Both the position numbers and the translations under genes were made by a program. Of a stretch of DNA of 64,000 nt, positions 54,235-62,908 are shown one piece after another. The notes beneath the pieces are model-generated. The model had not been told where the DNA came from. It searched no databases and was given only the letters and a program-made list of their open reading frames with translations. The DNA is from VRUE01 sp963737575 (GTDB lineage: Bacteria; Actinomycetota; Thermoleophilia; Solirubrobacterales; 70-9). The stretch spans positions 1 to 64,000 of the forward strand of contig CAVTTJ010000005.1 of NCBI GenBank assembly GCA_963737575.1, read 5' to 3'. Position 1 is the stretch's first letter. The number at the start of each line of letters is the position of its first letter.

Positions 54235-55446
54235 TTGACCCAAATTCCACGGCTCGTCGCAGCGCTGGTCGCCGCCCTGGCGCTGTCGTGCGCCGCGGCG
54301 GCGCAGAGCGGGTACGCGATGCCCACCGCAAAGGACTCGATCGTCCGCGGCAGGCCGGCGACGATCGCCGCGTTCCCGTGGCTTGCGCACGTCGACTACA
54401 ACGGCTCGGTCGACAAGTTCGAGTGCACCGGCACCGTGGTTGCGCCGCGGCTCGTGATGACCGCCGCCCATTGCGCGCTGACCGGCACCGGCCACGTCGC
54501 CGTCGCCGCCAACTACACGATCACGACCGGGGTCGCCGACCTTCGCGATGCACACGGGGCCAATCGCTCCGATGTCACGCAGGTCGTCGTCTTCCCCAAA
54601 TTTCAGCCATCCCGAGTCTCGTTCGACTCCGCGCTACTCGTCCTCAAGGCGCCGGTCGCCGCTCCCGCCCTGCCTCTTGCCGGCCCCGACGACGCGGGGC
54701 TCCGCGCGGCGGGCGTGCCGGTCTCGATCGCCGGCTGGGGGCTGACCAGCGCCGAACCGCCGCGGGAGACGACCCTCCTGCACGAGGCGGACTCGGTCGT
54801 CCAGAGCGACGATTTCTGCAAGCAGCAGCTGCGCCAGATCCTCCCGTTCTTCTCTCCGGCGAGCCAGCTCTGCATCAAGTCGCTCCCGGGCCCGTTCTTC
54901 GCCAGCCTCTGCCACGGCGACAGCGGCGGACCCGCGATTGCGCACCGCGCCGACGGGACCCCGGTGCAGATCGGGATCATCAGCCTCGGCTCCTCCAACT
55001 GCGGCGCCCGACACCCGCAGGTCCTGGCCCGGGTCGACCAGGTCTCCTCGTGGGCGCGGGAATGGATCGATGCGATCGAACTCGGGGCGCCCCGGCCGCG
55101 GGTCGTGGCGCCCGCGGTCAAGCTCCCCTCGCTCTCGCGCGGGGTCGCCGAATACGTGGCCTGGCTGGGGCTCTCGATCGAATTCGGCCCGAAATTCAGC
55201 CGCGGCAAGGAACAGACGATCGAGTGCGCGAGGCGCAGCCGCACCCGTCTCAAGTGCCAGGTCGAATGGGTCCGGGGCGGCGAGTACTACCGCGGTGGGG
55301 TCACCGTCTACACGGCGGTCCCCCGCGAAGGCTCGATCTACAACCTCCGGTTCCAGGTTCGGCGGTACACCCGCCGCTGCTGGGAGCGGCGAACCCCCTC
55401 GGGAGGCCGCTGCCCCGCGAAGCTGTTCAAGGGCAAACTGCCCTAG
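54235..55446 (+). CDS. Secreted trypsin-like serine protease
   Basis: A 403-residue exported protease from TTG 54235 with a signal peptide (to about AAAAQS). The S1 catalytic triad is complete: His in MTAAHCAL, Asp in FDSALLVL, Ser in CHGDSGGPAI. After the protease domain (about 35-280) is a Cys-rich tail (about 300-403; IECARRSRTRLKCQVEW, RRYTRRCWERRTPSGGRCPA) probably for surface or substrate binding. It does not fit the surrounding amine-catabolism genes and may be an unrelated neighbour. Confidence 0.9.
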   Translation: MTQIPRLVAALVAALALSCAAAAQSGYAMPTAKDSIVRGRPATIAAFPWLAHVDYNGSVDKFECTGTVVAPRLVMTAAHCALTGTGHVAVAANYTITTGVADLRDAHGANRSDVTQVVVFPKFQPSRVSFDSALLVLKAPVAAPALPLAGPDDAGLRAAGVPVSIAGWGLTSAEPPRETTLLHEADSVVQSDDFCKQQLRQILPFFSPASQLCIKSLPGPFFASLCHGDSGGPAIAHRADGTPVQIGIISLGSSNCGARHPQVLARVDQVSSWAREWIDAIELGAPRPRVVAPAVKLPSLSRGVAEYVAWLGLSIEFGPKFSRGKEQTIECARRSRTRLKCQVEWVRGGEYYRGGVTVYTAVPREGSIYNLRFQVRRYTRRCWERRTPSGGRCPAKLFKGKLP

Positions 55447-55455
55447 TCGCGGGTG

Positions 55456-57558
55456 CTAGGCCCGGCGCCGGGCGAGGGCGTCGACGGCGACGCAGCCCCG
55501 CCGGCCCAGCAGGGCGGGGTTGACCTCGATCAGGTCGAGCTCCTGCTCGAGCAGGAGCCGGCCGAGCCGCGAGGCGAAGCGGGCGGCGGCGGCGACGTCC
55601 AGCGGCTCAGTGCCGCGGCCGCGCAAGAGCGCCGCTCCGCGCAGCGCGCCGAGCGCCCCTTCGACGCGCGCCGGGCTCGCCGGCAACGGCACGATCGCGA
55701 CGTCGTCGAGAGCCTCGGTCCAGAGGCCGCCGAGGCCGACGACCAGGGCGGGGACGACGCCGTCGCGCCGGGCGGCGAGGAACAACTCGGCCCCGCCGGC
55801 CGCCATCGGCTCGACGAGGAGATCGGCGCCGTCCGCCTCGGGGAGGGCGAGGAGCCGCTCGGCGGCGTCGCGGACCTCCGCCGCGCTCCCGAGCCCGAGG
55901 GCAACGGCCCCGGCCTCGCTCTTGTGCCGCAGGCCCGGCCCCGAGAGCTTGACGGCGACGGGGCCGTCGACCTCGGAGGCCAGGGCGGCCGCGGCGTCGG
56001 CGCCGGCGGCGACGCCGAACCGAGGCACCGGGAGGCCGGCGTCGGCCAGCAGCCGCTTGGCTTCCGCCTCTCCGAGCCAGCCCCCGTCTCCGCCCCCCTC
56101 GCCGGCTTCCGCCGCGGCGGCGATCTCCTCCAACCGCCCGGGTGAGGGCGGGGGCGTTCGGAGCGCGATGGCGCAGCGGATCGCCTCGCGCAGCCCGGCG
56201 GCGGCGGCGATCCCGCGCTCGGCGAGCTCGAGCGCGCTCTGCTCGGGCAGGAGGTCGGGCACCGTCGAGGCGAGCATCGGCTCGGCGCCGGCGCGCTCGG
56301 CGCCGGCCAGCAGCGCCCCGCGGACGGCGTCCCAACCGGCCTTCGCGGTGTCGGAGAGCCCGTCCGGCTCATCGAAGAGCAGCAGCAGCTGGTCGATGCC
56401 GGGGTCCGACCCGACCGCCTCGACCACGCTCTCGAGCACCTCGGTCTCGTCCCAGAGCAACGTCGTGTAGTCGAGCGGGTTTCCGACGGTCGCGGCACCG
56501 GGGAGCAGCTCGTCGAGGCGCCTCCGAGTCTCCGGCGCAAGCTCGGGCAGGGGCAGGCCCTCGGTCTCGGCGAGGTCGGCAGCCAGCCCCGAGTCCCCAC
56601 CCGAGCAGGTCAGCACGGCGGCGCCGCTGCGGCCGCCGGGGCGCCCGCGCCGCGAGTGGGCGAGACAGCGGGCGAGCTCGAGCAGCTCCTGGGGGTCGCG
56701 GGCCTCGGCGGCGCCGGCCTCGGCGAGCAGGGCGGAGAAGACCCGCTGGTCGCCGGCGATGGCGCCGGTGTGGGCGCCGGCGGCGCGCGCGCCCGCCTCC
56801 GAGGCCCCGACCTTCAGCACCGCGACGCCGATCTCGCGCTCGGCGCAGCGGGCCAGCGCCCGGGCGAGGCGGGCGCCGTCGCCGTCCTCCTCGAGGAAGA
56901 GCGCGATCGAGCGCACCCCGTCGAGCCCGGCGACCGCCTCGATCCACTCGCCGGCGGCGAGGACCGCCTGGTTGCCGGTCGAGACGATGGTGTGGAAGCC
57001 GATCCCGCGCCGCACCCCGAGCGCGTTGACGGCGATGTTGCCGCTCTGGCTGATCAGGGCGACGCCTCCCCTCCGCAGCTGCTCGACCGAGTCCCCCCAG
57101 AGCGCCGCCCGCGAGGAGACCGAGACGATCCCGTCGCAATTCGGACCGCAGACCGGCAGCCCGCCGGCCAGCGCGACCTCGGCCAGCTCGCGCTCCATGG
57201 CGGCGCCCGCCTCGATCTCGCCGAAGCCCGCCGAGATCACGATCGCGCCGCCGCACCCGCGCTCGATCGCTTCGGCGAGGACGGCGGAGACGCCCGGGGC
57301 CGGAATTGCGACGACGACCGCGTCGACCGGCTCGGGCAGCTCGGCGACGCTCGCGACGCAGGGACGGCCGTGGACCTCCTCGCGACCCGGGTTGACTCCC
57401 CAGACGCCGCCCTCGAAGCGGGCGGCTGCGAGGTTGCGCAGCACGGTGTCGCCATAGGCGCCAGGGCGCTCGGTTGCGCCGACGATCGCGACCGAGCGCG
57501 GGATGAGGAGCGGCGTCGGGTCCGGTGCGGTTCGTCGCGCGGCCAGGGCGCCGGTCAT
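55456..57558 (-). CDS. NDP-forming acyl-CoA synthetase (acetate-CoA ligase family)
   Basis: A 700-residue single-chain enzyme. A CoA-binding Rossmann domain (about 15-140; RSVAIVGATERPGAYGDTVL, GGAIVISAGFGE) is followed by succinyl-CoA-ligase-like domains with the phospho-His in AAGAHTGAIAGDQ (about 265). An ATP-grasp domain (about 485-700; GEAEAKRLLADAGLPVPRFG, LLVEPMAAGGAELFLAARRD, DLIEVNPALLG) ends it. It forms or cleaves an acyl-CoA with ADP/ATP. It starts 9 nt after the acyl-CoA dehydrogenase gene in one operon. Confidence 0.9.
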   Translation of the reverse strand: MTGALAARRTAPDPTPLLIPRSVAIVGATERPGAYGDTVLRNLAAARFEGGVWGVNPGREEVHGRPCVASVAELPEPVDAVVVAIPAPGVSAVLAEAIERGCGGAIVISAGFGEIEAGAAMERELAEVALAGGLPVCGPNCDGIVSVSSRAALWGDSVEQLRRGGVALISQSGNIAVNALGVRRGIGFHTIVSTGNQAVLAAGEWIEAVAGLDGVRSIALFLEEDGDGARLARALARCAEREIGVAVLKVGASEAGARAAGAHTGAIAGDQRVFSALLAEAGAAEARDPQELLELARCLAHSRRGRPGGRSGAAVLTCSGGDSGLAADLAETEGLPLPELAPETRRRLDELLPGAATVGNPLDYTTLLWDETEVLESVVEAVGSDPGIDQLLLLFDEPDGLSDTAKAGWDAVRGALLAGAERAGAEPMLASTVPDLLPEQSALELAERGIAAAAGLREAIRCAIALRTPPPSPGRLEEIAAAAEAGEGGGDGGWLGEAEAKRLLADAGLPVPRFGVAAGADAAAALASEVDGPVAVKLSGPGLRHKSEAGAVALGLGSAAEVRDAAERLLALPEADGADLLVEPMAAGGAELFLAARRDGVVPALVVGLGGLWTEALDDVAIVPLPASPARVEGALGALRGAALLRGRGTEPLDVAAAARFASRLGRLLLEQELDLIEVNPALLGRRGCVAVDALARRRA

Positions 57559-57567
57559 CTCAGCACC

Positions 57568-58740
57568 TCAGTGGATGACCGGGCCGACTCCCCGGCGCTC
57601 CATCGAGCGGGCGACGATCAGCCTTTGGATCTCGCTCGTCCCCTCCCAGATCCTGTCGACCCGCAGCTCGCGCAGGAACCGCTCGGCGACGTTCGAGCGC
57701 ATGTAGCCGCGCCCGCCGAAGACCTGGACGCAGCGGTCGGCGCAGCGCCAGGCAGCCTCGGAGACGAAGAGCTTCGCCATCGAGGCCTTGGCGTGGACCA
57801 GTTTCGGGTCGGCGCCCTCGTCGGCAAGGCGGGCGACCTCCATCGTCATCAGCCGCGCCGCGGTGGCGTCGGCGGCGGAGTCGGCAAGCGGGAAGCTGAC
57901 GCCCTGGTAATCGTAGATCCGGCTGCCCCCCTGCTCGCGCTCGAGCGCCCACCCGACCGTCTCCTCGAGCAGCCGCCACATCGCGCCGATCCCGTGCGCG
58001 GCGATCCCCAGCCGCTCCTCGGTGAACCAGAGGCGCTGCAGCTCTTCGCCCTTGCCGACGCCGCCGATCACGGCCTCCTCGGCGACCTCGACCGAGTCGA
58101 GGCGGATCGTCGGGTGGCCGTCGGGATAGCTGTGGGTGAAGCGCGGTTCGTCGATCGTCTCGACGCCGTCGGCGCCGGTCTCGACGAGGAAGAGGGTCGG
58201 CAGGCGGCGGTCGCCGTCGACGACGTTCGCCATCACGATCAGCACCGAGGCGACGTCACCGGAGGTGACGAACCACTTCTCGCCGTTGAGGACGTAGCCG
58301 GCGGAGGTCGTCTCGGCGGTCGAGGCGATCCGCGTCGGGTCCGAGCCGGCGTCGCGCTCGGTGACGGCATACGCGTCGCGGAGCTCGCCGCGCAGGGCAG
58401 GGCGGAGGTAGCGCTCGGCCTGCTCGGGGCTGGCGTGGAACCAGACGTTGTAGGCGTTCGGCACGTGCCAGTGGATCGCATTGGTGCTGCGTCCGAACTG
58501 CTCGGCGACCAGGGCCCACTCCGGCAGCGACCACCCCTGGCCACCGTACTCTGGCGAGTGCAGGCCGCCGGTCAGGCGCGCCGCGAGCGCCTCCCGCTTG
58601 ACCTCCTCGATCGCCTCCTCGGGAAGGCGCCCGTCGTTTCGCTCGGCCTCCTGCTCGAGTGGGATCAGGACGTCGTCGGTGAAGCGCCGGGCGCGCTCCT
58701 GGAGCTCGGCTGCCCCCGGGTCGAGGTTCTGGCCGGCCAT
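57568..58740 (-). CDS. Acyl-CoA dehydrogenase
   Basis: A 390-residue flavoprotein from ATG 58740; ATG 58758 is possible but lies in the promoter. Motifs include the FAD/substrate region YAVTERDAGSDPTRIAST, LNGEKWFVTSGD, ERLGIAAHGIGAMWRLLEE, and VQVFGGRGYMRSNVAERFLR. The catalytic-base stretch is RIWEGTSEIQRL. It introduces a double bond into an acyl-CoA and reduces an electron-transfer flavoprotein. With the CoA ligase downstream it could process the acid produced by the amine-oxidising enzymes nearby. Confidence 0.92.
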   Translation of the reverse strand: MAGQNLDPGAAELQERARRFTDDVLIPLEQEAERNDGRLPEEAIEEVKREALAARLTGGLHSPEYGGQGWSLPEWALVAEQFGRSTNAIHWHVPNAYNVWFHASPEQAERYLRPALRGELRDAYAVTERDAGSDPTRIASTAETTSAGYVLNGEKWFVTSGDVASVLIVMANVVDGDRRLPTLFLVETGADGVETIDEPRFTHSYPDGHPTIRLDSVEVAEEAVIGGVGKGEELQRLWFTEERLGIAAHGIGAMWRLLEETVGWALEREQGGSRIYDYQGVSFPLADSAADATAARLMTMEVARLADEGADPKLVHAKASMAKLFVSEAAWRCADRCVQVFGGRGYMRSNVAERFLRELRVDRIWEGTSEIQRLIVARSMERRGVGPVIH

Positions 58741-58762
58741 CGACGGGCAAGGTATCATGCTA

Positions 58763-58778
58763 TTGACTACAAGGTCAA
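58763..58778. promoter_or_regulatory. TTGAC-N6-GTCAA palindrome, copy 2, in a divergent promoter
   Basis: TTGACTACAAGGTCAA has perfect outer arms (TTGAC and GTCAA, spacer TACAAG). On the minus strand it contains TTGACC, 17 bp from ATACCT, a good promoter for the acyl-CoA dehydrogenase gene with the palindrome on its -35. The Rieske gene starts 50 bp the other way. The near-identical copy 1 at 52723 ties two divergent units into one candidate regulon. Confidence 0.65.
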
Positions 58779-58827
58779 CGAGGCGTCGGTCGTGCCTGGA
58801 CGACGCCCGGGGCGAAAGGAGCCGGAC

Positions 58828-59991
58828 ATGGCGCTGCAACTTGATCGGGAGGACCTGGAGGCGACGCTGCAGCCCGTCGAGCGGGCCTCGATGCTTCCCC
58901 CCACCGCGTTCACCGATCCGGCCGTGCTGCGGTGGGAGCTGGAGAGCATCTTCGGCGACGGCTGGATCTGCGCCGGCCACGTCTCCGCCGTCGCCGAGCC
59001 GGGCTCCTATGTCACTCGTGAGATCGGGGCCGAGAGCGTGCTGGTGATCGGCGGCGAGGACGGCCGCCCGCGCGCCTTCCACAACGTCTGCCGCCATCGC
59101 GGCTCGCGGCTGCTCGAGGAGGAGGAGGGCGCGGTCCGCAAGCGGCTGCGCTGTCCCTACCACGCCTGGTCCTACGACCTCGAGGGCAACCTCCGCGCGG
59201 CGCCCCACATGGACGACGTCGAGGACTTCGAGCCCTCCTGCTTCGGCCTCCGCGAGATCCGGAGCGCCGTCGTCGGCGGCCTGGTGATGATCGACCTCGG
59301 CGGTGGAGCTGCTCCGGTCGAGGACCACATCGGCGAGCTGCTGCCGAGGCTCGAGCGCTACAGCGTCGAGCGCCTCCGCCGCGGCGGGCTCCTGACCTAC
59401 GAGGTCAGGGCGAACTGGAAGGGGATCGCCGAGAACTACAACGAGTGCCTTCACTGCCCCGGCGTCCACCCCGAGCTCAACGCCCTCAGCGACTACATGA
59501 GCGGCGACAGCGCCTATGGCGCCGGCGCCTGGTGCGGGGGGTCGATGACCCTCGTCGAGGAGGCCGAGACGATGGGAACCGGCGACGGTCACGCCGGCCA
59601 CCGCCCGCCGATCGCGACCCTCGAGCAATCCGACCTGCGCCTGATCCACTACTTCGCCCTGTTCCCCAACGCGCTCGTCTCGCTGCACCCCGACTACGTG
59701 ATGCTGCACACCCTCTGGCCGCGCGAGCCGGGACTGACCGACGTCCTCTGCGAGTTCTTCTTCGAGCCGGAGACGATCGCCGCGCCAGGCTTCGACCCCG
59801 GCGACGCCGTCGGCTTCTGGAACAAGGTCAACGGCGAGGACTGGCATGTCTGCGAACTGAGCCAGAGGGGGGTGGCCTCGCGCGGCTACAGCTCCGGCCG
59901 CTACTCGGCCGAGGAACACGACGTCCACGCCTTCGACGCGATGGTCGCCGCCCGCTACATGGACGGCCTTCGCGAGGAGGTGACGGCATGA
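58828..59991 (+). CDS. Rieske non-haem iron oxygenase, alpha subunit (choline/carnitine-monooxygenase-like)
   Basis: A 387-residue oxygenase; ATG 58828 follows GAAAGGAG. The Rieske cluster ligands are CRHRGS (Cys, His) and CPYHAW (Cys, His). The mononuclear iron site is NECLHCPGVHPEL (two His). The C-terminal part QRGVASRGYSSGRYSAEE matches the subgroup that acts on quaternary amines. It needs an electron-donating reductase, none of which is encoded in this window. Coupled to the next gene (ATGA). Confidence 0.9.
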   Translation: MALQLDREDLEATLQPVERASMLPPTAFTDPAVLRWELESIFGDGWICAGHVSAVAEPGSYVTREIGAESVLVIGGEDGRPRAFHNVCRHRGSRLLEEEEGAVRKRLRCPYHAWSYDLEGNLRAAPHMDDVEDFEPSCFGLREIRSAVVGGLVMIDLGGGAAPVEDHIGELLPRLERYSVERLRRGGLLTYEVRANWKGIAENYNECLHCPGVHPELNALSDYMSGDSAYGAGAWCGGSMTLVEEAETMGTGDGHAGHRPPIATLEQSDLRLIHYFALFPNALVSLHPDYVMLHTLWPREPGLTDVLCEFFFEPETIAAPGFDPGDAVGFWNKVNGEDWHVCELSQRGVASRGYSSGRYSAEEHDVHAFDAMVAARYMDGLREEVTA

Positions 59992-61610
59992 GCGGGGAGA
60001 TCGCTACCCAGCTCGGCGAGGTAGGGCTGCCGGAGCCGCTGCGCGACCTCGCCGGCCGCGAGTGGGACGTCATCGTCGTCGGCGGCGGCCACAACGGGCT
60101 GACCGCGGCCGCCTACCTGGCGCGCGCCGGTCGCAGCGTCCTCGTCCTCGAGCGCCGCGATCGGCTCGGCGGCGCCTGCACTCTGGAACGGCCGTTCGCC
60201 GACGACCGCTTCGTCGTCAGCCCCTGCGCCTACGTCGTCGGCCTGCTCGACGAGGTGGTGATGCGCGAGCTCGACCTCCGCCGCCGGGGTCTGCGGTTCT
60301 TCGTCGCCGACCCGAACCTCTGGGTCCCGTTCGAGGATGGCACCTCCTTCGGCCAGTGGCTCGACGACTCCCACACCCAGGCCGACCTCGAGGCGATGGG
60401 CCTCTCGAAGCGCGACATCGAGGGCTACTGGGCCTACGAGGAGCTCTTCGACGATGTCCGCCGCAAGCTTCGAACGGGGGCCCGCGACTCCTGGATCGGG
60501 GACTCCCCCGGGCGGGCGGAGCTGGAAGAGATGCTGGGCGGCGAGCAGGAGATGATCGACCTCCTCTTCGAGGCATCGATCGCCGACGTCCTCGACGAAT
60601 ACCTCTCGGACCAGCGGCTGAAGGACGCACTCTTCGGCCAGGGTGTGATCGGGACCTGGGGCGGCCCCCGGGACCCCGGCACGGCCTCGATCAAACTCAT
60701 GCACTACCAGGGGGACCTGGAAGGGCAGGGCCCGGTCTGGGGCTACGTCGAGGGCGGGATGGGGATGATCAGCTTCGCGATCGCCGACGCCGCCCGCGAG
60801 GCCGGCGCGGTCCTGGCCTGCGGGGTGCCGATCTCCGAGATCCTTCCCGGCGAGGGGGTGCGGACCGAGGACGGGACGACGATCCACGCCCCGACCGTGC
60901 TCTGCAACGCCGACCCGAAGGTCGCCCTCGACCTCCTCGGCGACGCCGAGATCGAGCCGGCCTTCCGCGAGCGGCTCGAGGCCTGGAAGGTCCGCAGCCC
61001 GGTCGTCAAGTTCAATGGCTCGCTCTCGCGGCTGCCCAACTGGACGGCGGCCCCCGGAAAGGAGTGGCCGGCGCGGGCGACGATCGACGTCACCGGCGGG
61101 ATCGAGGAGGCTCAGCGGGCCTTCGAAGAATGCGACGCCGGCGAGCCGGCGGTCGGGTTCGGCGAGATCTACGTCCAGACCGGGTACGATCCGACGCCGG
61201 CGCCGGCCGGAACCCATTTGATGAGCGTCTTCGGCCAGTACGCGCCGTATGAGCTCTCGAAGGGGGACTGGGACTCGCGCCGAGGCGACGTCGAGCGCCA
61301 GTTCGTCGAGCTGATCGGCCGCTTCGCCCCTGACTTCGCCGACTGCCTCGTCGAGTGCGAGGTGCTCGGCCCGCCCGATATCGAGAGCCGGATCGGGCTC
61401 ACCGGCGGCAACATCTTCCAGGGCGAGGTGACGCCGGACCAGATGTGGGAGGGGAGGCTCCCCGCGCGCACGCCGGTCCCGGGCCTCTACCTCTGCGGCG
61501 CCGCAACCCACCCCGCCGGCAGCGTCATCGCGCTCAACGGCCGCAACGCCGCCGCGGCGCTCCTCGCCGACCAGGGCGAGCCCGTCGGTTTAGTGTCACA
61601 CCGTGGCTGA
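59988..61610 (+). CDS. FAD-dependent oxidoreductase, PYROXD2/phytoene-desaturase-like (second copy)
   Basis: A 540-residue paralogue of the 51020-52702 protein. It has the FAD motif VIVVGGGHNGLTAAAYLARA, LGGACTLERPFADDRFVV, GVIGTWGGPRDPGTASIKLM, YVEGGMGMISFAIADAAREA and C-terminal GLYLCGAATHPAGSVIALNG. It overlaps the Rieske stop, so oxygenase and flavoprotein are made together and probably act on the same or successive substrates. Its last 8 nt overlap the first TetR gene. Confidence 0.88.
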   Translation: MSGEIATQLGEVGLPEPLRDLAGREWDVIVVGGGHNGLTAAAYLARAGRSVLVLERRDRLGGACTLERPFADDRFVVSPCAYVVGLLDEVVMRELDLRRRGLRFFVADPNLWVPFEDGTSFGQWLDDSHTQADLEAMGLSKRDIEGYWAYEELFDDVRRKLRTGARDSWIGDSPGRAELEEMLGGEQEMIDLLFEASIADVLDEYLSDQRLKDALFGQGVIGTWGGPRDPGTASIKLMHYQGDLEGQGPVWGYVEGGMGMISFAIADAAREAGAVLACGVPISEILPGEGVRTEDGTTIHAPTVLCNADPKVALDLLGDAEIEPAFRERLEAWKVRSPVVKFNGSLSRLPNWTAAPGKEWPARATIDVTGGIEEAQRAFEECDAGEPAVGFGEIYVQTGYDPTPAPAGTHLMSVFGQYAPYELSKGDWDSRRGDVERQFVELIGRFAPDFADCLVECEVLGPPDIESRIGLTGGNIFQGEVTPDQMWEGRLPARTPVPGLYLCGAATHPAGSVIALNGRNAAAALLADQGEPVGLVSHRG

Positions 61611-62226
61611 GGGAACACGGGAGCGGATCCTCGAGGCCGCCTGCGACCTGATCGCGGCCGAGGGGATCGACGAAGTCCGGATCGCCCGGGTGGCGATGCG
61701 CGCCGGCGCCTCGACCGCCCTCGTCCATCATTACTTCTCGACCAGGGAGGAGCTGCTCGAGCAGGCGCTGCTCCACTCCTTCGAGCTGGTCGGCGAGGAG
61801 CGCTTCGCGGTCGGGGATGACGAGGGCGGCTCGGCGACGGCCAAGCTCGCCGCCGCGATCGAGGAGTGCCTGCCGCAGGAGGGCCGGCTGGAGCGCGACT
61901 GGGTCCTCTGGGTCGAGCTCTGGCTGCGCGCCGCCCGCGACCCCGACCTGCGCCCGGTCGCGGCCGAGCTCTACGCGCGCTACCGGGAGTGGCTCTCGGG
62001 GGTGATCGAGGCCGGTGTGAAGAGCGGCGAGTTCCGGCAGCCGGCCGACCTCGCCGATCTCGTCGACCGAGCGATGGCGCTGCTCGACGGGGCCGGGCTG
62101 CGGGCCCTGCTGCGCGACCCGGAGATGGACCTGGCGCGGGCGCGGCGGCTGGCGGCCGAGCTGCTCGGTGCCGAGCTCGGCCTCGACCCGGAGGAGCTGA
62201 TTGCGCCGAAGGGCGCCCTGGGCTAA
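61603..62226 (+). CDS. TetR-family transcriptional regulator (first)
   Basis: A 207-residue repressor-type protein from GTG 61603. The helix-turn-helix is RERILEAACDLIAAEGIDEV, ARVAMRAGASTALVHHYFST. The helical C-terminus carries ligand-binding features (EECLPQEGRLERDWVLWVEL). It is embedded in the operon after the flavoprotein gene and is a likely reader of the TTGAC-N6-GTCAA palindromes. A small GTGTCACAC palindrome lies just before its start. Confidence 0.9.
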   Translation: MAEGTRERILEAACDLIAAEGIDEVRIARVAMRAGASTALVHHYFSTREELLEQALLHSFELVGEERFAVGDDEGGSATAKLAAAIEECLPQEGRLERDWVLWVELWLRAARDPDLRPVAAELYARYREWLSGVIEAGVKSGEFRQPADLADLVDRAMALLDGAGLRALLRDPEMDLARARRLAAELLGAELGLDPEELIAPKGALG

Positions 62227-62227
62227 T

Positions 62228-62243
62228 CTGAATCGAGGTTCAG
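62228..62243. promoter_or_regulatory. CTGAA-N6-TTCAG palindrome before the second TetR gene
   Basis: CTGAATCGAGGTTCAG: perfect 5-bp arms with a 6-bp spacer, the same geometry as TTGAC-N6-GTCAA. It lies in the only sizeable gap (43 bp) of this operon, between the two TetR genes. It may be the autoregulatory operator of the second TetR. Confidence 0.55.
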
Positions 62244-62269
62244 GAAACCGCCGCGGGAAGGGAGGAAGC

Positions 62270-62908
62270 ACGAGCCCTCGGCCACAGATCGATCACATAA
62301 GGCGTCCGCAGATTCTCGCGGCCGCCGCCGAGGTGATCGCCGAGCGCGGCGTCGCCGGGACCAGGCTGGCCGACGTCGCCGAGCGGATCGGGGTCAGCCC
62401 GCCCGCCGTCCTCTACTGGTTCGACTCGAAAGAGCAGCTTCTCGCCGAGGCCCTCGTCGCCGACGAGGACCGCTTCTACAACGCGCTCGGAGTTCGCCTC
62501 GAGCAGCTCCCCGATCCGGCCGACCGCCTCGCCCTCCTGATCGCCTCCGCCGCGGGATCCGCCGGCGAATTCGCCCTCTGGCTTGAGCTATGGGCATGGT
62601 CGTTGCGCGACGCCGGGCTGAGCGAGGCCCGCGAGCGGCTCGACCACCGCTGGCGCTGTGAGATCGAGAAGGTGATCCGCGACGGCCAGATCGCCGGCGT
62701 CTTCGGCGCGGTCGACACCGGCGAGGCCGCGCTCGCGGTGGCCTCCCTGCTCGACGGCCTGACCGTCCAGGTGCGCCTCGACGAGACGATCACCCCCGAG
62801 CGGATGGTCGACGCCGCGGCGCTGGTCGCGGAGCGGCTGCTCGATTGCGAGCTTCCACGGCCGCCGTTGATGAGCGTCGAGGAGATGCTGGCCGGAGTCG
62901 AGGCATGA
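62270..62908 (+). CDS. TetR-family transcriptional regulator (second), probable ACG start
   Basis: A regulator of about 212 residues. The HTH is RPQILAAAAEVIAERGVAGT, LADVAERIGVSPPAVLYWFD, a BetI/TetR_C_6-like type. The best ribosome site (AAGGGAGGAAGC) points to ACG 62270. The only conventional in-frame start upstream (TTG 62201) lies inside the previous gene and would place the operator within the coding region. Its stop overlaps the solute-binding-protein start (ATGA). BetI-like regulators often sense quaternary amines or polyamines. Confidence 0.88.
   Translation, partial: TSPRPQIDHIRRPQILAAAAEVIAERGVAGTRLADVAERIGVSPPAVLYWFDSKEQLLAEALVADEDRFYNALGVRLEQLPDPADRLALLIASAAGSAGEFALWLELWAWSLRDAGLSEARERLDHRWRCEIEKVIRDGQIAGVFGAVDTGEAALAVASLLDGLTVQVRLDETITPERMVDAAALVAERLLDCELPRPPLMSVEEMLAGVEA

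Noticed and set aside
56656..58827. Open plus-strand frame of over 1100 codons running into the Rieske gene
   Set aside because: The part before 58828 is the antisense of the acyl-CoA synthetase and dehydrogenase genes and has no family features; a real ribosome site and start lie at 58828.
61593..61601. GTGTCACAC as an operator for the first TetR
   Set aside because: The palindrome is only 9 bp, lies inside the preceding coding sequence and has no second copy; too weak to annotate as a site.
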